A DNA stretch of 64,000 bases from Smithella sp. PtaU1.Bin162. Its GTDB lineage: Bacteria; Desulfobacterota; Syntrophia; Syntrophales; Smithellaceae. The translations under genes and the position numbers were made by a program. Each line of letters opens with the position of its first letter. Within the stretch, counting starts at the first letter, position 1. Shown one piece after another: positions 44,052-53,169 of this stretch. The stretch spans positions 1 to 64,000 of the forward strand of contig MVRV01000038.1 of NCBI GenBank assembly GCA_002068015.1. The letters are read 5' to 3'. The notes under the pieces are model-generated. The model was not told where the DNA came from. It saw only the letters and a list, made by a program, of their open reading frames with translations, and made no database searches.

Positions 44052-44816
44052 TTACGGCTTAATTTCTTTTAATCTCTTCATTATTCCGGTCATCGCATGC
44101 CCGGCCGGAACACTCACCAGCACATCGGCAATTTCATCGAGTCCAGTCGGCCCCATGTTAACAATTACTATCCGGGCACCGGCACGTTTGGCATAAAGAG
44201 GCATATAAGCAGCCGGATAAACGACCAGGGAAGAACCAACGACAATTAAGAGATCGCATTCCTGTGCTGATTTTGTAGCTTTCATCAGTGTGTCCTGCGG
44301 CAGTGCTTCACCGAAGAAAATTACATCCGGTTTGAGAATGCCCCGGCATTTTTTACAGACCGGAGCAGAATCGTTCAAATTCGCTTCTCTGATCAGAGAA
44401 AGAGGATAACGGCTGCGGCAATTCAGGCAAATAATCATTTGCATGTTGCCGTGCAGCTCATAAACCAGCTCAGGATTATTGCCCGCCTTTTGATGCAGAT
44501 TATCCACGTTTTGCGTTATAATTGAACTTAACTTACCGGTTTTTTCCAATTCGGCAATGGCATAATGAGCAGCATTGGGCGGAGCTTCGCCGATCAGGCC
44601 CCCTTCCCGGAAAATATGCCATAATTTTTTACGTGTTTCTTCGGAACCAAGGAATTTATCAATTGTAAAATCATCGGGATCATATTTTGACCACATTCCT
44701 CCCGGACCGCGAAAATCGGGAATACCGGATTCCGTGCTGACACCAGCTCCGGTAAAAACAACAATTTTTTTGGATTGAGCTATCATCTCCGCAACTCGAT
44801 TAATCTTATCTTCCAT
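44052..44816 (-). CDS. cobB: NAD-dependent protein deacylase, SIR2 family
   Basis: This 254-residue sirtuin has the NAD-binding segment G-A-G-V-S-T-E-S-G-I-P-D-F-R, the catalytic histidine region T-Q-N-V-D-N-L-H-Q-K-A and H-G-N. The zinc cysteines are C-L-N-C and C-K-K-C, separated by about 20 residues. It removes acetyl or other acyl groups from lysines. In bacteria it reactivates acyl-CoA synthetases by deacetylating the P-K-T-R-S-G-K lysine, so the PrpE-like synthetase in this window is a plausible target. Confidence 0.92.
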   Translation of the reverse strand: MEDKINRVAEMIAQSKKIVVFTGAGVSTESGIPDFRGPGGMWSKYDPDDFTIDKFLGSEETRKKLWHIFREGGLIGEAPPNAAHYAIAELEKTGKLSSIITQNVDNLHQKAGNNPELVYELHGNMQMIICLNCRSRYPLSLIREANLNDSAPVCKKCRGILKPDVIFFGEALPQDTLMKATKSAQECDLLIVVGSSLVVYPAAYMPLYAKRAGARIVIVNMGPTGLDEIADVLVSVPAGHAMTGIMKRLKEIKP

Positions 44817-44917
44817 TCTTTTATCCTTATCAAACAGGTATTTTTGTAAAATACACTATGCCGCTGAAAAATCAAAAGGAAAATACAATCCGGATTCAAG
44901 GAATGGGCTTACGGCGT

Positions 44918-46210
44918 CTATTTCATGTTTCGTCCGGATTTGCCAAGCATTATCAGCAGGACTGCGGCAGCAAGCAGGCAACCCACCAGAAATAACAGGC
45001 CGCCGTTAAAGGATCCCGTGGCGTCATGGATATAACCCATCGCATAAGGACCTACGAAACCGCCGAAATTACCAACGCTGTTGATCATGGCAATCGCTCC
45101 GGCCGCGGCGGTAGCGGTCAGAAAGGAATGAGGAATCGCCCAGAACGGCCCGAAGGAAGCGTAAATTCCCATAACCGATAACGTAAAAAAAACCATCGAT
45201 ACAAAAATGCTGATATGAGCAAAAAGCACACTGCACCCCAGGCCCACTGCCCCCGTTATCATGCCGAATACCGTATGCCAGCGGCGTTCACCGGTACGAT
45301 CCGAATTCCTTCCCACCAGAAACATCGCTATAAAAGCAAATATGTATGGTACGGCAACAAGAAAGCCCACTTTCTGATTGCTGAACGCAGCAGACAGGGA
45401 TTTGACTAAGATCGGCAGGAAAAGCCCAAGGCCGTAGAAGCCGCAAACCCAGAAAAAATAGACACCGGCAAGCTTTATCACATCGGCATCGGTAAAAGCC
45501 TGCCACAGAGTGTACTTTTTCTTTTCGACCTTTTTACCTGCCTCCAGGGCCAGCACATCGATGAGCCAGTTGCGTTCAGCATCCGTAAGCCATTTGGCAT
45601 CGGAGGGATGATTCGTCAGATAAAAAGGTGTCATTATCCCCAGGATCACGGCGGGAATCGCCTCCAAAATAAAGAGCCATTTCCAGCCGGCTATACTGAG
45701 CCAGTCAATTCCCAGGAGATATGTGGATACGGGAGCTCCCAAAACATTGCAAAGCGGCAGCGACATCATAAAAACGGCCACGGCCTTGGCCTGATCTTGG
45801 GCGCGGCACCAGGTTCCCAGATAGTAAATTATTCCCGGGAAAAAGCTGGCCTCGGCAACACCGAGAAAAAAACGCACCAGATAAAACTGGTGCGGCGTGG
45901 AAACAAGCGCGGTGAGGCCGGCAATGATCCCCCACGAAATCAAAATCCGGGCTATCCAGATTCGGGCGCCTACCCGGGCCATAATCAGGTTGCCCGGAAT
46001 TTCCATCACAAAATATCCGATGAAAAAAATGCCCGCACCAAAGCCATAGACGGCATTGCTGAATCCCAAATCTTTATTCATGGAAAGTGCGGCATAGCTG
46101 ACATTCACGCGATCGAGAAATGCAATAATGTAAAGCAGGCATAAAAACGGCATCAGCCGCCAAAAAACTTTTTTAACCGTTCGTTCTTCCAAGCTTGGTA
46201 TTTCTGTCAT
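44918..46210 (-). CDS. MFS transporter, anion:cation symporter (ACS) family
   Basis: This 430-residue membrane protein has about twelve segments. The N-terminal F-L-D-R-V-N-V-S-Y-A-A-L, the G-Y-F-V-M-E-I-P-G-N-L segment and the later G-W-K-W-L-F-I-L-E-A-I-P signature belong to the ACS family. That family imports organic anions such as sugar acids, phthalate or hydroxybenzoate derivatives. It lies next to a quinone oxidoreductase gene 130 bp upstream on the same strand. The substrate is not predictable. Confidence 0.88.
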   Translation of the reverse strand: MTEIPSLEERTVKKVFWRLMPFLCLLYIIAFLDRVNVSYAALSMNKDLGFSNAVYGFGAGIFFIGYFVMEIPGNLIMARVGARIWIARILISWGIIAGLTALVSTPHQFYLVRFFLGVAEASFFPGIIYYLGTWCRAQDQAKAVAVFMMSLPLCNVLGAPVSTYLLGIDWLSIAGWKWLFILEAIPAVILGIMTPFYLTNHPSDAKWLTDAERNWLIDVLALEAGKKVEKKKYTLWQAFTDADVIKLAGVYFFWVCGFYGLGLFLPILVKSLSAAFSNQKVGFLVAVPYIFAFIAMFLVGRNSDRTGERRWHTVFGMITGAVGLGCSVLFAHISIFVSMVFFTLSVMGIYASFGPFWAIPHSFLTATAAAGAIAMINSVGNFGGFVGPYAMGYIHDATGSFNGGLLFLVGCLLAAAVLLIMLGKSGRNMK

Positions 46211-46340
46211 TTCATTAATAACATTTCACCTGTTTTCCATGTCCGTCCAAGATACACTATGTTTATAAAAACAACGCCGCTGGACATTCGGCTCTATCAG
46301 GCCGCATGAATAATAGAGCGCTTTTGTCCTTGTAGAGGAG

Positions 46341-47327
46341 TCAAACGACCAGAACTACAGAGCCGACTGTCTTGCCGGCCACAATGTCTTCATGGGCCTT
46401 GGCAGCTTGGCGAAGCGGATATTTGTGCTCGACGTGAATACGCAGATTACCTTCCTTGATCATGCGGAACAATTCCGTGGCGCCACACCGGAAATCTGCC
46501 GGCTCCGCCGTGTAATGCGTGACAGTCGGCCGGGTAATGAAGAGAGAGCCTTTGTTGCGCAGGGTCATCAACGAAACCTCGCCGGGATCGCCGGATGGCC
46601 ATCCGTAGGACACAATCAACCCGAACCTTCCGGCACAATCGAGTGATTTGCCGAATGTCGCAGCTCCGATACTCTCATAAACCACGGCCGCTCCTTTACC
46701 GTCTGAGACTTCCTTAACCTTTGCCGCGAAATCTTCTTCCGGTATCACGACGGGATAGTGGCAGCCATAGGTAAGCAATGTAGAAACTTTCGTCTTTTCG
46801 TGAACGGTGCCGACGACTTTTACCCCGAGGTGTGTAAGCCACTGGACGAGAATCAGGCCAACGCCGCCCGCCGCGGCATGAACCAATGCCGTGTCGCCTT
46901 GCTTAAGATCCCTTAGCCGCGTGGCCAGGTACCATGCGGTCAAACCCCGGAAAAGCGCACCGGCAGCGATTACAGGGGAAAGGGATTGATCCGGAAGCTT
47001 AAAAACGCGATCGGCGGGCACATAACGTTGTTCAGCATAGCTGCCGCCCACGAAGTACATATACGCGACCCGGTCTCCCTTGGAGAGATTCCGTACCTCC
47101 GTACCAAAATCTTCAACAATTCCCACTCCGGCAAATCCGATCCCGACAGGCAGAGCTGTCGGCAGCTGCCCGGAACGAATCATCGTGTCTATAAAGTCCA
47201 CCCCGACTGCTTCGTTTCTGACGCGAACCTCGTTCGAAGCAGATTGACGAAATTCCTCCTGAGTCCATTCCAGAACTTCCGGAGCGCCCGTTTTATTCAC
47301 TACATATTTCCCATACGTTTTGTTCAT
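46341..47327 (-). CDS. NADPH:quinone oxidoreductase-like MDR protein
   Basis: This 328-residue zinc-free medium-chain dehydrogenase/reductase has an N-terminal GroES-like domain (N-E-V-X-V-R-N-E-A-V-G-V-D-F-I-D) and the cofactor motif H-A-A-A-G-G-V-G near residue 155. The zinc-binding cysteines are absent, as in quinone oxidoreductases (Qor). It probably reduces quinones or enones with NADPH. Confidence 0.9.
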   Translation of the reverse strand: MNKTYGKYVVNKTGAPEVLEWTQEEFRQSASNEVRVRNEAVGVDFIDTMIRSGQLPTALPVGIGFAGVGIVEDFGTEVRNLSKGDRVAYMYFVGGSYAEQRYVPADRVFKLPDQSLSPVIAAGALFRGLTAWYLATRLRDLKQGDTALVHAAAGGVGLILVQWLTHLGVKVVGTVHEKTKVSTLLTYGCHYPVVIPEEDFAAKVKEVSDGKGAAVVYESIGAATFGKSLDCAGRFGLIVSYGWPSGDPGEVSLMTLRNKGSLFITRPTVTHYTAEPADFRCGATELFRMIKEGNLRIHVEHKYPLRQAAKAHEDIVAGKTVGSVVLVV

Positions 47328-47432
47328 CTTGATCTCCTGACTCCTCTCTATATTGTTTATTTTAAAATAAAAAGAAGAATTTTGTCAAATCCTGAAAATA
47401 TTAATGATCAGGATTTTGGTTATAAGGTTATC

Positions 47433-47660
47433 ATGAAATGTGTAATCTGCAAACACGTTGAGACCGTTCCGGGAATAACAACAATTACATTGGAGCGTGG
47501 GGGATTTACATCCATTGTCAAAGATGTTCCGGCGCAGATTTGTCCAAACTGCGGTGAAGATTACGTTGCTGAAAAAATCACGGCCGAATTGCTCAAAGCC
47601 GCAGAGCAGATGGTTAAATCAGGAACGTTGGTAGACATTCGTCAATACAAAGCTGCGTAA
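47433..47660 (+). CDS. YgiT-type zinc-finger antitoxin (MqsA N-terminal-like), orphan
   Basis: This 75-residue protein starts M-K-C-V-I-C and has a second pair C-P-N-C, a four-cysteine zinc finger of the YgiT type. L-E-R-G-G and V-P-A-Q-I-C are typical of the family. Such genes normally follow a DUF4258 or MqsR-like toxin gene. Here only about 100 bp separate it from the divergent oxidoreductase gene, and no toxin gene remains. The upstream frame reads R-I-L-S-N-P-E-N-I, possibly a toxin remnant. No C-terminal helix-turn-helix is present. Confidence 0.8.
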   Translation: MKCVICKHVETVPGITTITLERGGFTSIVKDVPAQICPNCGEDYVAEKITAELLKAAEQMVKSGTLVDIRQYKAA

Positions 47661-47940
47661 ATAATAAGGCGTTGTCCCTATTTAATCAGTTGTCCCTATT
47701 TAATCAAAAGTCGGAAGAAGAAATATTAGAAATAATGAGCAAACTGAAATCGAACTGGATAAACTATTTAAATAAAGACTAATTGGGAACGACAGCAGCC
47801 AGTTTTGCTAAAAACATTTCAATTGCAAACATATTGCACGCAACGTCTCTACAAGAAATCTTCATCACTTCTGCGTTGGTACTGTTAATAAAACTGGATT
47901 ACCGGATCAAGTCCGGTAATGACAATTATGAAAACTATTA
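47661..47940. repeat. Repeat debris: RAYT-type motif fragments and a REP palindrome
   Basis: AGGCGTTGTCCCTATTTAA and a second GTTGTCCCTATTTAATCA (47664-47705) resemble the end sequence of the RAYT element at 36447-37219. A short open tail (S-E-E-E-I-L-E-I-M, ends 47781) looks like the end of a lost gene. A REP palindrome with arms TTACCGGA and TCCGGTAA lies at 47894-47922. The 85-codon frame across this region is not credible as a gene. Confidence 0.55.
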
Positions 47941-48717
47941 TCAGAAAAGTTTCCCCGCCTTCTTTATCATCACTTCTTTCATTCTTTTTCCATCGCCGGC
48001 TTTGAGAAGCGCGGATATCTCAGCCAGTGATTTTTTATAGAGAGCGGATATTTCTCCGGCAGCAGGATTATGCATGATAATGTCGGCATAAAGTCCGGGC
48101 GTTTCCGTAAATATTTTTTTTATGATTTCGACTTTGGTTTTAAAAATCGGCGTGGAAAATTTTTTAATTTCGGCAAGCGGAATTCCCGTTGCCGCAAGTG
48201 TAAGTCCTAAGGAAATAGTATTGAGATGATTCAGTACCTGAACAATTGCCATCATTTTATCATGTTCGGCAGGCGTTTTCTCGGTCACAATGAGCCCTCC
48301 TTGCACCAGAAGTTTCTTCAGCCAGGAAAGCCATCTTTTATTCGCCCGGGCAGGACAAAGAATTACGTTTTGTCCCCGGACATTTTTCAGAGACGGACCA
48401 AAAAGCGGATGGCAGCCGATAACATCCGCACGCGAAGAAGCCAGCATTAATTCCACCGGTTCTTTTTTGATTGAGGTCAAATCCATCAAAAGAGAATCTT
48501 TACCCATCAATGGACCAACCTGCTTTATCACCTCCGCCGTGGCGGCAATAGGCACGGCAACAACAACGACGTGGCATAACCCGGCCAGATCATCAATACC
48601 CAAGCGTGTTTTCCTGCCGCAGACATGGACTTTGTAATCGTCATTACGCAGCAGACGCGCAAACCAGCGCCCCATACCGTGGGTTCCGCCGATAATGCCG
48701 ACAACCGTTTCTTTCAT
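47941..48717 (-). CDS. tyrA: Prephenate dehydrogenase (TyrA, T-protein-type core)
   Basis: This 258-residue enzyme oxidatively decarboxylates prephenate toward tyrosine. It begins with a dinucleotide-binding motif (I-G-G-T-H-G-M-G-R-W-F), followed by S-V-P-I-like V-A-V-P-I-A, G-C-H-P-L-F-G-P and E-H-D-K-M-M. The C-terminal helix F-S-T-P-I-F-K and G-L-Y-A-D-I-I-M resembles the dehydrogenase half of the E. coli T-protein, without its mutase domain. The ATG at 48717 overlaps the aroC stop (ATGA). It is the last gene of the aro operon. Confidence 0.9.
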   Translation of the reverse strand: MKETVVGIIGGTHGMGRWFARLLRNDDYKVHVCGRKTRLGIDDLAGLCHVVVVAVPIAATAEVIKQVGPLMGKDSLLMDLTSIKKEPVELMLASSRADVIGCHPLFGPSLKNVRGQNVILCPARANKRWLSWLKKLLVQGGLIVTEKTPAEHDKMMAIVQVLNHLNTISLGLTLAATGIPLAEIKKFSTPIFKTKVEIIKKIFTETPGLYADIIMHNPAAGEISALYKKSLAEISALLKAGDGKRMKEVMIKKAGKLF

Positions 48718-49790
48718 GATTTCGCCGCCCTTTGCCGGAGCCATTGATCCGCAAGCACCATGCTCACCATGGCTTCGCAGACCGGAATAATTCTGGGAAG
48801 CACACAGGCATCATGCCGGCCCGAAATTTTAATTTTTCTTAATTTTCCCTTCTCATCCACGGTTTGCTGCTCACAGGCAATGGACGGGACCGGTTTGCAA
48901 TACACCCGCAGAATAATATCTTCCCCATTGGTAATACCGGCTAAAATGCCGCCCGCATGATTCGAAAGAAATCCATTCTTACCCATCTGATCATTAACCT
49001 GTGATCCCCGCATCCGGGCTACGGCAAAGCCGTCACCCACTTCCACCGCTTTTACAGAACCGATGCTCATGAGCGCGCCGGAAAGTGCTGCATCCATTTT
49101 ATCAAATACCGGTTCTCCCAGCCCCGGAGGACATCCGTGCACAACAACTTCGACAATTCCCCCGAGGGAATCGCCCGCGGCACGCACTTCCGCCATCTTT
49201 TTTTCCATGGCGGCGGCAGCTTGAGTATCCGGACAAAAAAGATCACTGGCACGGACCAAACGGCATAGTTTTTTTACCTCCGGCATTTTCTTTAAATTTA
49301 TTTCGATACCGCCGATTGCTCTGGTGTAGGCCAGCACTTCCATACCCGCTTTGCCGATCAGCTTTGCGGCAATGGCACCTGCGGCAACCCGGGCGGCAGT
49401 TTCCCGGCCCGATGATCGTCCACCTCCCCGCCAGTCACGGATGCCGTACTTTTCCCAATAGGTAAAATCACCATGACCGGGACGAAAAACATCTTTCACT
49501 TCATCATAGTCGGCGGAACGGATATTGGAATTGCGGATTAAAAGGGAAATGGGCATACCGGTTGTTTTTCCGGCAAAGACACCGGAGAGAATTTCCACTT
49601 TATCTCCCTCATCTCTTGTGGTCGAGGCCGCGCTTTTCCCCGGTCTTCTCCGATCAAGCGCCTGTTGAATATCGGCCCTGTCAATTTTAAGTCCGGCAGG
49701 ACAGCCGTCAACTATCGCACCCAGCGCTTCACCGTGCGACTCCCCCCAGGTTGTTACACGAAATATACTGCCCGTCGTATTTCCCGCCAT
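48714..49790 (-). CDS. aroC: Chorismate synthase
   Basis: This 358-residue flavin-dependent lyase converts EPSP to chorismate. Family blocks are clear: T-T-W-G-E-S-H-G at residues 13-20, G-H-G-D-F-T-Y-W, R-G-G-G-R-S-S-G-R-E-T-A-A-R-V near 125, and the late S-N-H-A-G-G-I-L-A-G-I-T-N-G. It needs reduced FMN. The gene starts 46 bp after aroK and is coupled to tyrA. Confidence 0.97.
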   Translation of the reverse strand: MAGNTTGSIFRVTTWGESHGEALGAIVDGCPAGLKIDRADIQQALDRRRPGKSAASTTRDEGDKVEILSGVFAGKTTGMPISLLIRNSNIRSADYDEVKDVFRPGHGDFTYWEKYGIRDWRGGGRSSGRETAARVAAGAIAAKLIGKAGMEVLAYTRAIGGIEINLKKMPEVKKLCRLVRASDLFCPDTQAAAAMEKKMAEVRAAGDSLGGIVEVVVHGCPPGLGEPVFDKMDAALSGALMSIGSVKAVEVGDGFAVARMRGSQVNDQMGKNGFLSNHAGGILAGITNGEDIILRVYCKPVPSIACEQQTVDEKGKLRKIKISGRHDACVLPRIIPVCEAMVSMVLADQWLRQRAAKS

Positions 49791-49836
49791 AATTTTTCCT
49801 TTTTAGATATGCTGCTTATCGTTACCGGCAGCTGTT

Positions 49837-50367
49837 TCAATGGTATTTTTCTCTCTTTTCCCAATATCCGGTAATCTCTTCCGCGATCTGAAGAGCACTT
49901 TTACCTGCGGTATCTATTGTAAAATCAGCGGCCTCTCTATAAAGGGGAAGCCTCCTTTGCAGTACTTCAGCTGTCTCCGCTTCAATATCGCCGCAGGTAA
50001 ACTGCGGACGGGTGTTGCCACTTCGCGCATCATCTTTGAGCCGTTCAATAATATCATGAAGCGGCGCGTCAAGCCAGATGACTATTCCCATTTTTTTCAG
50101 CAATTCCACATTACACGGATCAAGCACCACTCCGCCGCCTGTGGCAAGAACGCAGTTTTCCCGCAAATCAATGTTCTCGACGACTTCCTTTTCCCTGCAC
50201 CGGAAAAAGCTCCAGCCTAAAAGGGCTAAAATTTCTTTAACCGGCATGCCCACATTTTTTTCCACAAGAACATCCGTATCCCGGAAAGGAATTCCCATTT
50301 TTTCAGCTAAAAGCTTACCCACTGTAGTTTTTCCGGAAGCCCGATAGCCGATCAAAACGATATTCAT
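49837..50367 (-). CDS. aroK: Shikimate kinase
   Basis: This 176-residue P-loop kinase phosphorylates shikimate. The Walker A motif is G-Y-R-A-S-G-K-T-T (residues 7-15), the shikimate-binding D-T-D is near residue 30, and the A-T-G-G-G-V-V loop is near 75. The lid residues include T-R-P near 118. Its start overlaps the aroA stop by four bases. Confidence 0.95.
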   Translation of the reverse strand: MNIVLIGYRASGKTTVGKLLAEKMGIPFRDTDVLVEKNVGMPVKEILALLGWSFFRCREKEVVENIDLRENCVLATGGGVVLDPCNVELLKKMGIVIWLDAPLHDIIERLKDDARSGNTRPQFTCGDIEAETAEVLQRRLPLYREAADFTIDTAGKSALQIAEEITGYWEKREKYH

Positions 50368-51620
50368 ATTTTTTTCAACTCCTCCCAGAAACCGGGAAAG
50401 GATTTATCCACACATTTTTTATCGGCAATCGTTATGCCGGGAACTGCAAGACCGGCAACAGCAAAGCTCATGGCAATGCGGTGGTCATTGTAAGTTTCAA
50501 TTGCCGCAAAACGCGGTCTGCCGCCCTCAATAACAAGACCGTCCTTGGTTTCTTCGGCAGCAATACCGATACGGTTTAATTCGGCGACAAGCGCTCCCAG
50601 ACGGTTACTTTCCTTTAAACGCAGATGAGCGACATTCGTAATCATCGTCTTTCCTTCACGGAAGGCCGCAAGCACTGCAAGTGTCGGCACCATATCCGGC
50701 ATATCGTTCAAATCGAAAGTAAAATCACCCGGAGCCAAATTTTTGCCTTCCACTTCTATCCAGTTATCTCCGGCGCTTATCCGGCAGCCGAGTTTTTCCA
50801 AAACTTCAATGAGGCGAATGTCGCCCTGTCTGCTTTTCCGGCTTATACCTTTAATCCTCACCGCTTTTTTTAAAAGCGCCGCCGCCAGAAAAAAATAAGA
50901 AGCACTGGAAGCGTCACCTTCTACAATATAATTGCGTCCCCGGTAAATCTTCCCAGCGGCAACGGAATATCGATGACGGCCTGTTGCACTGATCTCCGCA
51001 CCGAACTCGCGCATCACCTCTATTGTAAGATCAATATAAGGCAGCGAGACAATTTCCCCCTGTAAAGAAAGATCCATGCCTTTTAGCGTATAGGGCGCGC
51101 ACAGAAGCAATGCGGAAACATACTGTGAGCTTTCAATGTCTTTTAAAAACACCGCGCCTCCCTTCAGGCCGCAGGCGTTCACCGTTACGGGAGGACAATT
51201 ATTCCGGCAGGAAACATCAGCCTGCATACCCTGCAGAGCTCTAACCAGCGCACCCACCGGCCGTTCGCAAAGCCTCTTCCCTCCGGTCAAAACATATTTA
51301 CCGCTTCCCAGTGTGACCAAAACGGTAAGAAAACGCAGGGCTGTACCATTATTTCCCAGAAAGATTCCGCCTTCGCAATTACGGAGTTTGCCCGCTGTTC
51401 CGGAAACAAAAACGCCGCCTTCAGCCGGCACAATCTGCGCTCCGAGCGATTTCAGGCCTTCCATGAGATAGACGGTATCTTCCGCAATCAATGCATTACC
51501 GATAAAAGAATTCCCCTGCGCCAGTGCTGCCGCCACAAGCGCCCGCTGAGTCAGGCTTTTGGAACCGGGTACACGAACAGCTGCCGGCAGTGATTCTCGA
51601 TGTATTTCTTCATTCGACAC
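50364..51620 (-). CDS. aroA: 3-phosphoshikimate 1-carboxyvinyltransferase (EPSP synthase)
   Basis: This 418-residue enzyme joins PEP to shikimate-3-phosphate. It has the N-terminal P-G-S-K-S-L-T-Q-R-A, the central L-G-N-N-G-T-A-L-R-F (where the common class I form is L-G-N-A-G-T-A-M-R-P), the S-Q-Y-V-S-A-L-L segment, D-M-P-D-M-V-P-T and the late N-D-H-R-I-A-M-S. The changes next to the PEP site mark it as a divergent branch. It overlaps aroDE by 11 bases and aroK by 4. Confidence 0.95.
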   Translation of the reverse strand: MSNEEIHRESLPAAVRVPGSKSLTQRALVAAALAQGNSFIGNALIAEDTVYLMEGLKSLGAQIVPAEGGVFVSGTAGKLRNCEGGIFLGNNGTALRFLTVLVTLGSGKYVLTGGKRLCERPVGALVRALQGMQADVSCRNNCPPVTVNACGLKGGAVFLKDIESSQYVSALLLCAPYTLKGMDLSLQGEIVSLPYIDLTIEVMREFGAEISATGRHRYSVAAGKIYRGRNYIVEGDASSASYFFLAAALLKKAVRIKGISRKSRQGDIRLIEVLEKLGCRISAGDNWIEVEGKNLAPGDFTFDLNDMPDMVPTLAVLAAFREGKTMITNVAHLRLKESNRLGALVAELNRIGIAAEETKDGLVIEGGRPRFAAIETYNDHRIAMSFAVAGLAVPGITIADKKCVDKSFPGFWEELKKI

Positions 51621-53169
51621 GCTTTAACTTCTCCAGCACCGTCATTTTCATGAGCGCCCTGTCCGGTTCTTTACCCGTCCACAGTTTAATCTGTTCGGCA
51701 CCCTGATGCACAAACATATTGAGCCCCGAAAAAATACGGCAACCCGCTTTTTCCGCATCCTGCAAAAGTCTTGTCTTCAGGGGATTGTAAATAACATCCA
51801 CCACGTATTCATACCCGGTAAGCACGGAGGCGGAAACCGGAGACTCAGCAACGGCAGGATACATACCGACCGGCGTCGTATTAATAAGGCAATCGGCCTT
51901 TATTTTATCGATTTCCGAAAGTGCGTAAAACGGACAGCCGAACTTTTTTGCCAGCAGATAGCCTTGCTCCGGCGTACGATTAACTATCACCGGGGAACCG
52001 CCTTCCTTTATTATTCCATAAACCGCAGCTCTGGCCGTACCGCCGGCGCCGATAATGACAAATTTTTTCCCCCGGATTTCCAGCCCCTCCCGAATGGTCA
52101 TTATCAGTCCCTTGAAATCCGTATTAAATCCCGCAAGACATCCATTATCATTATAAATTGTATTTACCGCCCCGATCGCCAGTCCGTCCGGAGAAACATC
52201 ATCCAGGTATTCCATAACGGCTGATTTAAAGGGAAGCGTCACACTGGCACCACGGATATTCATTCCTCTTATCCCCTGTACAGCGGACGCGAGATCGACG
52301 ACACAAAAGGCGCTATAATTTCCCCCGATGCCAAGACCGGCAAGTGCCGTATTATGCATGAACGGCGAAAGGCTTTGTGCTACAGGATTCCCCAGCAGGA
52401 CAAAATTTACCGGCCGGCTGTCTCCCGCAGAAGTCAAAAAAGCATTTTCCCCTGACCCATTACCGGCTGTCCGACGGACGATTTGCTTCATTTCGGTGAG
52501 CGTTAGTTGTCCCGGCGCCGATGCGGCACTATTTTCCAACGTGGCAAAACTAAGGAAATTTCCCAGATGCGGCGCCGCAATCCGGCTGATCCGGCCTTTT
52601 TCACCCATGCCCAGGGCGATTATTTTCTGAGAATATTTACGGGCATACGGGATAAGTGCGAGTATCTTTAAATTATCTTCCGGTTTCACGGCGAAAGTAA
52701 CAATTTTCACGACATCGGCCTGAAGTGCTCGTGAGCGGTGGAATATTTCTTTTAACCGGAGAAGAGACGGGGTTTTTTTTATATCGTGAAAAGAAACTAT
52801 GACTTTTGTCCGCCCTCCCCGTCCACAGCAGTAAGCCAGTAACTCCCTCACCACGTCATCTCCGCAGGCAAGCTCAATATCTACATAATCGGCTTCCAGA
52901 TCGACAGCTTTTTTGAGCAGAACCATTTTCTCTTCTGCCGTATATACGACCGGCAATCTCCCGACAGACGCCGCTTCTTCCGGCCTGCGGCAGGTAACAA
53001 TTATTTTTACGCGGTCAGACGTTTTGCGGGCGGTCGAGATTAATTCCGCAAGAGTTCCTCCGGCAATCAAATCCATCCTCAACTCAACGGCATCGGCGGC
53101 AAGACAGGCCCGCTGAATATCATGCAGCGCCTGATCTGCCGATTTTGACGTAACAGGCAGGCAGATCAT
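51610..53169 (-). CDS. aroDE: Bifunctional 3-dehydroquinate dehydratase (type I) / shikimate dehydrogenase
   Basis: This 519-residue fusion performs steps three and four of the shikimate pathway. Residues 1 to about 225 are type I dehydroquinase: E-L-R-M-D, the histidine in S-F-H-D-I-K-K-T and the Schiff-base lysine in A-D-V-V-K-I-V. Residues from about 250 are shikimate dehydrogenase: P-V-A-Q-S-L-S-P-F-M-H-N, N-T-D near 345, and the NADP motif G-A-G-G-T-A-R-A. Fused AroDE is the rule in plants and occurs in scattered bacteria. The gene overlaps pheA by four bases. Confidence 0.95.
   Translation of the reverse strand: MICLPVTSKSADQALHDIQRACLAADAVELRMDLIAGGTLAELISTARKTSDRVKIIVTCRRPEEAASVGRLPVVYTAEEKMVLLKKAVDLEADYVDIELACGDDVVRELLAYCCGRGGRTKVIVSFHDIKKTPSLLRLKEIFHRSRALQADVVKIVTFAVKPEDNLKILALIPYARKYSQKIIALGMGEKGRISRIAAPHLGNFLSFATLENSAASAPGQLTLTEMKQIVRRTAGNGSGENAFLTSAGDSRPVNFVLLGNPVAQSLSPFMHNTALAGLGIGGNYSAFCVVDLASAVQGIRGMNIRGASVTLPFKSAVMEYLDDVSPDGLAIGAVNTIYNDNGCLAGFNTDFKGLIMTIREGLEIRGKKFVIIGAGGTARAAVYGIIKEGGSPVIVNRTPEQGYLLAKKFGCPFYALSEIDKIKADCLINTTPVGMYPAVAESPVSASVLTGYEYVVDVIYNPLKTRLLQDAEKAGCRIFSGLNMFVHQGAEQIKLWTGKEPDRALMKMTVLEKLKRVE

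Noticed and set aside
45608-46144. 178-codon ORF antisense to the ACS-family transporter
   Set aside because: Composition reflects the complement of a hydrophobic membrane protein; no independent support.
46986-47660. 224-codon reading of the YgiT gene extending back through the oxidoreductase
   Set aside because: The extension is antisense to a clear MDR gene; the real protein starts at 47433 with M-K-C-V-I-C.
47783-48040. 85-codon ORF overlapping the end of tyrA
   Set aside because: It runs through a REP palindrome and into tyrA on the opposite strand; no domain or ribosome site.
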